The translations under genes and the position numbers were made by a program. Positions 1 to 4,235 of a DNA stretch of 5,429 nucleotides are shown in pieces (position 1 is the stretch's first letter; each line of letters starts with the position of its first letter). This DNA is from Sulfurovum sp. (GTDB lineage: Bacteria > Campylobacterota > Campylobacteria > Campylobacterales > Sulfurovaceae), in contig DAOVZV010000105.1 of NCBI GenBank assembly GCA_030634925.1, forward strand, positions 1 through 5,429, written 5' to 3'. The notes under the pieces were generated by a model that had not been told where the DNA came from, made no database searches, and worked only from the letters and a program-made list of their open reading frames with translations.

Positions 1-39
1 ACCACTTGCACTCACATGAGCACCTACAAATTTTGTCAT
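1..39 (-). CDS. nfo: Endonuclease IV, N-terminal fragment (cut by window edge)
   Basis: Only the first 13 codons are in the window, reading MTKFVGAHVSASG from an ATG at 39-37. This matches the start of endonuclease IV (E. coli Nfo begins MKYIGAHVSAAGG), where the G-A-H-V-S segment forms the first strand of the TIM barrel and carries a DNA- and metal-site-proximal His. Nfo is a zinc-dependent AP endonuclease that cuts 5' to abasic sites in base excision repair. An AAAGG ribosome-binding site lies at 50-46 on the minus strand, 6 nt before the ATG. The gene starts 12 nt after the stop of the lipoprotein gene, so the two probably share a transcript. The full protein is usually about 280 residues, so roughly 95% lies outside the window. 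The call rests on a short but distinctive motif. Confidence 0.82.
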   Translation of the reverse strand, partial: MTKFVGAHVSASG

Positions 40-51
40 TTTATGCCTTTG

Positions 52-525
52 TTACTGTTTTTTGATTTTTATCAATATATTGTTGATTGTATCACGGAAT
101 ATTATCTGATTATTGAAAACCTGATATTTGATATTATATTCCCCTGCTTTGCTTATCTTTTGTGTCGAGCCGTTACTACCTACTCCTCCAAATATCTTTT
201 TTCCTCTAAATATATTATCTAGTGTATCTTTTGGATAGATTGATGATAGTACGGTTGAGTTGAATTTTTCATGACTCATACACTCCAAAAGGCTCATACA
301 TATATGGCTATTGGATATATTTAGAGTCATAGTATTTTGTCCACTGCTATATATCTCTATCTTTAGTGACTTGTCATTTTCATATATAAACCCCATATCT
401 GCATATCTAAAATTAGGTGTTTTCCATATAATTAGAGCTGATTTTTGCTTGTTGTACTCCTTGGGAAGACACCCGTTGAACAAAAAAACTATCAAAGTTA
501 GTACTAATATCGACTTAAATCTCAT
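52..525 (-). CDS. Small putative lipoprotein, Campylobacterota-type, function unknown
   Basis: This is a 157-residue protein with a classical export signal: a basic start (MRFK), a hydrophobic core at residues 6-16, and a lipobox-like L-F-N-G-C with the acylated cysteine at residue 19. The F at -3 and N at -2 make the lipobox atypical, but G-C is retained. The mature part has a short Lys-rich tether, then a mixed beta-like domain with two further cysteines (C76, C82) six residues apart, which could form a disulfide in the periplasm. The ATG (525-523) is preceded by AAGGAG at 536-531 with 5-nt spacing, which fixes the start. From memory it resembles conserved but uncharacterised lipoproteins of Helicobacter and Campylobacter; I cannot verify this. 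The gene looks more AT-rich than its neighbours and is the first gene of a probable operon with nfo. No enzymatic motif is visible, and a structural or envelope role is only a guess. Confidence 0.8.
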   Translation of the reverse strand: MRFKSILVLTLIVFLFNGCLPKEYNKQKSALIIWKTPNFRYADMGFIYENDKSLKIEIYSSGQNTMTLNISNSHICMSLLECMSHEKFNSTVLSSIYPKDTLDNIFRGKKIFGGVGSNGSTQKISKAGEYNIKYQVFNNQIIFRDTINNILIKIKKQ

Positions 526-545
526 ATTATCTCCTTTTTTGTTGT

Positions 546-574
546 ATTATACTCTAGTTTAAGATAAAATTAAG
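546..574 (-). promoter_or_regulatory. Putative promoter of the lipoprotein-nfo unit
   Basis: On the minus strand a perfect TATAAT lies at 551-546, about 20 nt before the ATG and just before the AAGGAG ribosome-binding site, giving a leader of roughly 14 nt. The -35 region, 17 nt further out (574-569, CTTAAT), is weak and AT-rich. That is common in Campylobacterota, where the -10 carries most of the information. The element sits back to back with the tRNA promoter. Confidence 0.6.
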
Positions 575-591
575 TACATTATCTATATAAT
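563..591 (+). promoter_or_regulatory. Putative tRNA-Glu promoter
   Basis: A perfect TATAAT at 586-591 lies 20 nt before the mature tRNA 5' end. The -35 (GATAAA at 563-568, 17-nt spacer) is poor. The bases just after the -10 (CCCATCC) are unusually GC-rich for this intergenic region. A GC-rich discriminator is a known hallmark of stable-RNA promoters under stringent (ppGpp) control. The predicted start near 598 leaves a leader of about 14 nt for RNase P to remove. Confidence 0.55.
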
Positions 592-611
592 CCCATCCAC
601 AAGTCAGAAGT

Positions 612-686
612 GGCCCCATCGTCTAGCGGTTAGGATCCATGGTTTTCATCCATGTTACCGGAGTTCGAGTCTCCGTGGGGTCACCA
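612..686 (+). tRNA. tRNA-Glu (anticodon TTC)
   Basis: All arms fold. The acceptor stem GGCCCCA (612-618) pairs with TGGGGTC (676-682) with one G-U at 2-71. The anticodon stem CATGG (638-642) pairs with CCATG (650-654) around loop TTTTCAT, with anticodon TTC at 645-647. The T arm CGGAG (659-663) pairs with CTCCG (671-675) around TTCGAGT. The discriminator is A683, and the CCA (684-686) is genome-encoded. The GTCTAGCGG D-arm and the TTC anticodon identify glutamate, reading GAA and GAG. No T-run terminator follows; the next promoter starts 25 nt downstream, so the 3' end is probably made by processing or read-through. Confidence 0.97.
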
Positions 687-710
687 CTCAAATCAAATTC
701 AAACTTACCA

Positions 711-739
711 TTTACAAATATCTATTTTTATACTATAAT
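711..739 (+). promoter_or_regulatory. Near-consensus sigma-70 promoter for the 762-gdhA unit
   Basis: TTTACA at 711-716 (5 of 6 to TTGACA) and TATAAT at 734-739 are separated by exactly 17 nt. The predicted start near 746 gives a very short leader that still contains the AGG ribosome-binding core (751-753). This is the strongest promoter-like match I found in the window, and it fits a well-expressed glutamate dehydrogenase. Confidence 0.7.
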
Positions 740-744
740 AGCAT

Positions 745-753
745 TAAAAAAGG
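745..753 (+). promoter_or_regulatory. Ribosome-binding site that fixes the ATG at 762
   Basis: The A-rich run ending in AAGG (750-753) lies 8 nt before the ATG at 762. It argues for starting the small gene here. The frame stays open back to an ATG at 639, but that ATG lies inside the tRNA. Confidence 0.65.
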
Positions 754-761
754 TATCTACT

Positions 762-1043
762 ATGTTTCGTCCACTAATTACCATATTGTTGCTTTCAGGA
801 TTGCTACTTGCTTCTCCCAATTATACCGTAAGAGTTGCTGTCTTTAAATACAGTAAAAACCTAGAAAGAGGATTATCAAAACTACCTCCAGCTCTAAGAG
901 ATACAATCCAAACATATAAAAAGCGTAATAGAACTTTCGTACATACTATACCTACAAAAGATAAAAAAGTATTAAAAAAGTTACTTCCTGCATACCGTAA
1001 AGTATTTAGAGATGCTTATATTTCAAAAACAAGACTAAAATAA
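762..1043 (+). CDS. Small basic exported protein with SPOR-like domain pattern
   Basis: This is a 93-residue protein. Residues 1-18 form a Sec signal peptide (MFRP, then a Leu/Ile-rich core, ending near LLLAS), with no lipobox cysteine. The mature part is strikingly basic: about 21 Lys/Arg against 4 acidic residues. YTVRVAVFK at 21-29, a helix-like stretch, FVHTIPT at 59-65, a Lys-rich helix and a final VFRDAYI (81-87) recall the beta-alpha-beta order of SPOR domains, which often begin Y-x-V-x-V-x-x-F and end F-x-D-A-F/Y-I/V. SPOR domains bind denuded peptidoglycan glycan strands in the periplasm. This is pattern recognition, not a profile hit. gdhA starts 12 nt after its stop, so the two are likely co-transcribed from the promoter at 711-739. 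Lack of a second domain or a membrane anchor is unusual for SPOR proteins. An uncharacterised basic periplasmic protein is the alternative. Confidence 0.72.
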   Translation: MFRPLITILLLSGLLLASPNYTVRVAVFKYSKNLERGLSKLPPALRDTIQTYKKRNRTFVHTIPTKDKKVLKKLLPAYRKVFRDAYISKTRLK

Positions 1044-1055
1044 CAAAGGATACTT

Positions 1056-2408
1056 ATGGATTATATTGAATTAGCCATGAAAAAGGCTAAAGCTGGTAAC
1101 TGCAAAAGTGATACAAATTTTTTCCAAGCACTTGAAGAGGTATTGGTATCTATCAAACCTTTGATAGAGAGACACCCCGAATATACAACCCAAAATATTA
1201 TAGATAGAGTGATAGTCCCAAATCGTTCTATATATTTCAAGATAGAGTGGCTAGATGATAGTAATAATATTCAAGTCAATCATGGATACAGAATACAGTT
1301 CAATAACGCTCTTGGTCCATACAAGGGTGGAGTGAGATTTCATCCATCAGTAAATCCTGATATTTTGAAGTTTTTGGCATTTGAGCAGATATTCAAGAAT
1401 GCCATTACAGGTCTTCATATTGGAGGCTCAAAAGGTGGTTCGGATTTTGACCCAAAATGCAAAAGTGATGAAGAGGTGATGAAGTTTTGTCAAGCCTTTA
1501 TGACATCATTTTATCATAGTATCGGCGAAGATATAGATATATTGGGTGGAGATATAGGAGTGGGAGCTAGAGAGGTCGGATACCTATTTGGTCAATACAA
1601 AAAGCTAACCAATACAAACGATAGTATCATAACATCAAAGCCACTCTCACTAGGTGGAAGTCTAGCTAGAAATGAAGCTACAGGTTATGGACTCATATAT
1701 TTCACCCAAAAGCTACTACAAGACAAAGGTGAGACACTAAAGGGCAAAGTATGTGTAGTTAGTGGTAGTGGTAATGTGGCTATTCACGCAATAGAAAAGC
1801 TATATGACAAAGGTGCGATACCTGTAACTTGTTCTGATTCAAAGGGTACTATATATGATAGAAATGGTATAGATTTAGCTCTTTTGAAAAAACTCAAAAT
1901 CAAACAGAGAGTATCACTCAAAAACTATATGGCAGAGAGTAAAACAGCTATCTATGTCAAAAAGTCTGATTATAAAAATAACTCTAGTCATGTATGGGAG
2001 ATACCTTGTTACGCAGCGTTCCCTTGTGCTACACAAAATGAACTAGACAAAGCAGGAGCAAAAGCACTTATATCAAATGGTGTCAAGATAGTATCAGAAG
2101 GTGCAAATATGCCTACAAGACCTGATGCTGTAGATTTATTTGTAGCCAACAAAGTACTATTTGGTCCAGCAAAAGCAGCCAATGCAGGTGGGGTAGCAGT
2201 ATCTGTAATAGAGATGGGACAAAATAGTTCACTTACATATCTATCTTTCAAGCAAGTAGATAAGAGACTTCAAGGGATTATGTCAGATATTTATAAAGAT
2301 ATAAAAGTTATATGTGATAAATATGATTTGGGAGATGATTTTGTATCAGGTGCAAATATCTTGGGCTTCCAAAGAGTAGCAGATGCTATGATTATGCAAG
2401 GGGTTTAA
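1056..2408 (+). CDS. gdhA: Glutamate dehydrogenase, hexameric family I, probably NADP(H)-specific
   Basis: This is a 450-residue cytoplasmic enzyme (E. coli GdhA has 447) that makes glutamate from 2-oxoglutarate and ammonium, a main route for nitrogen assimilation. The substrate domain carries GPYKGGVRFHPSVN (K90), K114, GGSKGGSDFDPK (K126) and GGDIGVGAREVG (D166). K90, K114, K126 and D166 match the spacing of the classical substrate and catalytic residues K89, K113, K125 and D165 of the clostridial enzyme. The Rossmann domain has SGSGNVA at 236-242, and S-D-S at 260-262 fits NADP use. SEGANMP (347-353) and GPAKAANAGGVAVS (370-383) complete the signature. Odd points are Cys135 and Tyr319, where homologues usually have Gly and Asp. 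The start is supported by AAAGGA at 1045-1050. The gene is second in a unit with the small exported protein and ends in a perfect palindrome. Confidence 0.97.
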   Translation: MDYIELAMKKAKAGNCKSDTNFFQALEEVLVSIKPLIERHPEYTTQNIIDRVIVPNRSIYFKIEWLDDSNNIQVNHGYRIQFNNALGPYKGGVRFHPSVNPDILKFLAFEQIFKNAITGLHIGGSKGGSDFDPKCKSDEEVMKFCQAFMTSFYHSIGEDIDILGGDIGVGAREVGYLFGQYKKLTNTNDSIITSKPLSLGGSLARNEATGYGLIYFTQKLLQDKGETLKGKVCVVSGSGNVAIHAIEKLYDKGAIPVTCSDSKGTIYDRNGIDLALLKKLKIKQRVSLKNYMAESKTAIYVKKSDYKNNSSHVWEIPCYAAFPCATQNELDKAGAKALISNGVKIVSEGANMPTRPDAVDLFVANKVLFGPAKAANAGGVAVSVIEMGQNSSLTYLSFKQVDKRLQGIMSDIYKDIKVICDKYDLGDDFVSGANILGFQRVADAMIMQGV

Positions 2409-2417
2409 ACCCCTTGC
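2396..2417. terminator. Perfect 22-nt palindrome at the gdhA stop, possible bidirectional terminator
   Basis: Arms GCAAGGGGTTT and AAACCCCTTGC form an uninterrupted inverted repeat centred between 2406 and 2407. It encodes the last gdhA codons (Q-G-V-stop) and ends 2 nt before the stop codon of the converging gene. As RNA it gives an 8-bp, GC-rich stem with a 6-nt loop on either strand. Neither side has a T-run, so it is not a textbook intrinsic terminator. RNA 3'-end protection or a weak bidirectional terminator are the reasonable readings. Confidence 0.5.
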
Positions 2418-2419
2418 GT

Positions 2420-2938
2420 CTATAGAGGAATACCTATATGTATTCCTAGTGTGTAATGTTCTGCCTCTTGGGTCTTTGAGTAACCTATCACTGGACCTAG
2501 ATGATAATCTTCTGAAACATCAAAAGTATAAGCCATCTCAATATGTGTAGCATAATTACTCTCCCAACCAGTACCATGGTCTGAAAACTCCAATCCAGGA
2601 GAGATAGCCAATACCAAATCCTCTATAGGGTGAAATGCAATAGTCGTCATCAATCCATAATGTTGTTCATCTGTTACTATAATCTCTGCACCTAATCCCA
2701 AAGATATATATTTCTGCCAACCCTCATCACCTAATCGTCTGAGGATATGTAGATGAGAATTTATTCCCTCTTCTTTTTCTGTAACCAAATTGGCATAACC
2801 CAAAGATAGACCAATCTCCCAATCATGACCACTATGTAGATGGTCAGACTCATCATCTATAGATGAACCATAAACTCCCACAAATAAAATGGGAAAAAGC
2901 ACCAATACCTTGACCGTGTGTAGAATATGTTTGTACAT
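2420..2938 (-). CDS. Histidine-rich secreted protein, probable small outer-membrane beta-barrel
   Basis: This is a 172-residue protein with a Sec signal peptide: MYKHILHTVK, a hydrophobic core at 11-20, and likely cleavage after VYG at residue 24. The mature part alternates short amphipathic strands such as WEIGLSLGYA (40-49), LGLGAEIIV (80-88), LVLAISPGLEF (108-118), HIEMAYTFDV (132-141), LGPVIGYS (147-154) and YTLGIHIGI (162-170). Turns are rich in Gly, Asp and Glu, which is typical of a small barrel. The last residue is Leu rather than the usual Phe. It has 12 histidines in about 148 residues, many next to Asp or Glu, including DHLHSGHD at 32-39 right after the signal peptide, which suggests metal binding. 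The start has only a weak AAGAG-type ribosome-binding site 5 nt before the ATG. It is divergent from nagA and convergent with gdhA. The function is unknown; metal handling is an inference. Confidence 0.78.
   Translation of the reverse strand: MYKHILHTVKVLVLFPILFVGVYGSSIDDESDHLHSGHDWEIGLSLGYANLVTEKEEGINSHLHILRRLGDEGWQKYISLGLGAEIIVTDEQHYGLMTTIAFHPIEDLVLAISPGLEFSDHGTGWESNYATHIEMAYTFDVSEDYHLGPVIGYSKTQEAEHYTLGIHIGIPL
2426..2447. repeat. 8-bp inverted repeat at the 3' end of the His-rich gene
   Basis: AGGAATAC (2426-2433) and GTATTCCT (2440-2447) are exact reverse complements around a 6-nt loop. The repeat lies inside the last codons of the minus-strand gene (G-I-H-I-G-I-P) and 8 nt from the perfect palindrome at 2396-2417. 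The convergent gene ends therefore carry two hairpins in tandem. Part of the symmetry comes from the repetitive G-I-x-I-G-I coding. Confidence 0.5.
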
Positions 2939-2993
2939 TATTACTCTTTTGTATGATTTTTACTGCAAATAATCAAATCTGTAGTAATTTGGA

Positions 2994-3008
2994 TATGATT
3001 TTATCATA
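2994..3008. promoter_or_regulatory. Dyad TATGAT-TTT-ATCATA between divergent genes
   Basis: A 6-bp inverted repeat with a 3-nt centre lies midway between the His-rich protein gene and nagA. Such a dyad could be a regulator site. Its spacing does not match the classical Fur 7-1-7 pattern (TGATAAT, one base, ATTATCA). No regulator is encoded nearby to name. Confidence 0.3.
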
Positions 3009-3028
3009 ATATCTCTAAAATAATATGT

Positions 3029-3056
3029 TTGTCAATTTATTTGATTACGGTATCAT
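3029..3056 (+). promoter_or_regulatory. Putative nagA promoter
   Basis: TTGTCA at 3029-3034 (5 of 6 to TTGACA) and TATCAT at 3051-3056 (5 of 6 to TATAAT) have a 16-nt spacer. The predicted start near 3063 leaves a leader of about 21 nt that contains the full ribosome-binding site. It would drive nagA and the acyl-CoA synthetase gene. Confidence 0.5.
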
Positions 3057-3071
3057 TTGATTAGTATAAAT

Positions 3072-3079
3072 AGGAGAAG
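3072..3079 (+). promoter_or_regulatory. Ribosome-binding site that fixes the nagA start at 3084
   Basis: AGGAGAAG lies 4 to 11 nt before the ATG at 3084, with the GGAG core 7 nt away. The in-frame ATG at 3057 is rejected because it has no such site, would place this element inside the gene, and would add nine residues not expected in the family. Confidence 0.75.
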
Positions 3080-3083
3080 TAAA

Positions 3084-4232
3084 ATGAAAGCTATCATCAA
3101 CGCAAAGATATTTTATAAAGATGAGATATTAGAGAATTATACCATCTGCTTTGATAGACAGATTAGGATAATTGATAGAGATATTGATGTAGGAGAAATG
3201 CTAGTTATTGATGCCAAAGGAGCATTTGTGAGTGCTGGGTTCATTGATTTGCATATTCACGGAAGTAATGGGGCTGATGTGATGGATGCCTCGCCAAAAG
3301 CGTTGGAGACAATATCCAAGTCTGTATTGAGTGGTGGGACTACATCGTTTTTGGCTACTACTATGACGATGTCGGCAGAAGATATAGACAAAGCGTTGAT
3401 AAATGTACAAGTGTATGGCAAATATGTAACTGGTGCAAATATATTGGGTATCCACCTTGAGGGTCCATTTATCAATCCATCTAGGCATGGCGCACAAGAT
3501 ATAAAACATATCCAAAGTGCAAATATGGAGATGCTAGAGGGCTATCTTGGTGATATAAAGATGATAACTATCGCTCCAGAGATAGCACAAAACAAAGCAC
3601 TAATCCAAAATATAAAAGAGAACTATCCCGATATAATATTGAGCATAGGACACTCTGACGCTTCATACAAAGAGGCAAAAGATAGCTTTGGATATGGTAT
3701 ATCTCACGCTACTCATCTATTTAATGCGATGAATAGTTATCACCATAGAGACCCATCTATAGTTGGAGCTGTATTTGATAGTGATATTAGCTGTGATGTG
3801 ATAGCAGATTTGGTTCATATACATCCATCTACACTCAATCTAATACACAAGATAAAAAAAGACAAACTAGTTTTAATCACAGATAGTATCAGAGCAGGAT
3901 GTCTAAAGAGTGGAATATATGATTTGGGAGGAAGAGTGGTATCTGTAAGTGGAGACAAGGCTTCTCTCATAGATGGTACTATTGCAGGTTCTGTTCTACA
4001 GATGAACCAAGCTGTACGAAATATGATTATCAATACCTCTATGAGTCCGATAGAGGCTATCAACTCTGTCACAAAGATACCAGCAAAGATGCTAAATCTC
4101 AAAAAAGGTGAACTACTTGTAGAGTATGACGCAGATATAGTGATATTTGATGACTCATTTGATATTATAGTAAGTATAGTCGGTGGAGAGATAGTTTTTG
4201 AGTCTGTAGATAATACAAAAAAGGAGATTTAG
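3084..4232 (+). CDS. nagA: N-acetylglucosamine-6-phosphate deacetylase with intact HxH metal motif
   Basis: This is a 382-residue cytoplasmic amidohydrolase, the same length as E. coli NagA. It removes acetate from GlcNAc-6-P to give GlcN-6-P, used in amino-sugar breakdown and in peptidoglycan and envelope recycling. Visible motifs are GFIDLHIHG (H57, H59), GIHLEGPF (E126), SIGHSD (H190), THLFNAM (H211), HRDP (R222), IADLVHIH (H245) and LITDS (D267). They align with E. coli E131, H195, H216, R227, H251 and D273. E. coli has Gln and Asn instead of the HxH pair and binds one metal; B. subtilis NagA keeps HxH and is dinuclear, so this enzyme is predicted to be dinuclear too. No nagB, transporter or PTS gene is visible. 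The acyl-CoA synthetase gene starts 3 nt after the stop, and its ribosome-binding site lies within the last nagA codons, so the two are probably translationally coupled. Confidence 0.95.
   Translation: MKAIINAKIFYKDEILENYTICFDRQIRIIDRDIDVGEMLVIDAKGAFVSAGFIDLHIHGSNGADVMDASPKALETISKSVLSGGTTSFLATTMTMSAEDIDKALINVQVYGKYVTGANILGIHLEGPFINPSRHGAQDIKHIQSANMEMLEGYLGDIKMITIAPEIAQNKALIQNIKENYPDIILSIGHSDASYKEAKDSFGYGISHATHLFNAMNSYHHRDPSIVGAVFDSDISCDVIADLVHIHPSTLNLIHKIKKDKLVLITDSIRAGCLKSGIYDLGGRVVSVSGDKASLIDGTIAGSVLQMNQAVRNMIINTSMSPIEAINSVTKIPAKMLNLKKGELLVEYDADIVIFDDSFDIIVSIVGGEIVFESVDNTKKEI
4221..4226 (+). promoter_or_regulatory. Ribosome-binding site of the acyl-CoA synthetase gene inside nagA
   Basis: AAGGAG lies in the last nagA codons (K-E), 9 nt before the ATG at 4236. 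Ribosomes finishing nagA would cover it, which supports translational coupling of the two genes. Confidence 0.7.
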
Positions 4233-4235
4233 GTT

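Larger units (their letters stand above)
2970..3063. repeat. Three exact copies of the 9-mer ATTTGATTA in the divergent intergenic region
   Basis: Copies lie at 2970-2978 (minus), 3039-3047 (plus) and 3055-3063 (plus). The two plus copies are 16 nt apart, start to start, and flank the likely nagA -10 (3051-3056). The minus copy lies about 32 nt before the start codon of the His-rich protein gene. This arrangement fits operator half-sites for a regulator serving both genes, although an AT-rich background raises the chance of coincidence. Confidence 0.4.

Noticed and set aside
16..222. Plus-strand frames at 16-222 and 311-562
   Set aside because: They are low-complexity Phe/Tyr/Ile-rich translations antisense to the lipoprotein gene, with no credible ribosome-binding site.
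639..761. Upstream extension of the small exported protein gene to an ATG at 639
   Set aside because: The ATG and the next 48 bases lie inside the tRNA-Glu, and the extension crosses the TTTACA/TATAAT promoter. The signal peptide and ribosome-binding site point to 762.
2994..3013. Fur box
   Set aside because: The TGAT and ATCA halves are 3 nt apart rather than the 7 nt expected in the Fur 7-1-7 motif, and the inner AAT/ATT bases are absent.
3065..3070. TATAAA as the nagA -10, with TTGATT at 3041-3046
   Set aside because: It would start transcription near 3077, inside the ribosome-binding site. The TTGTCA/TATCAT pair gives a workable leader.
3057..3083. Alternative nagA start at the ATG at 3057
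   Set aside because: It lacks a ribosome-binding site and would put the AGGAGAAG element inside the gene. A start at 3084 gives exactly the E. coli NagA length.
3815..4102. Minus-strand open frames inside nagA and gdhA (also 2009-2251, 3201-3515, 3257-3475)
   Set aside because: They overlap conserved motifs of well-supported genes on the other strand and look like composition artefacts.
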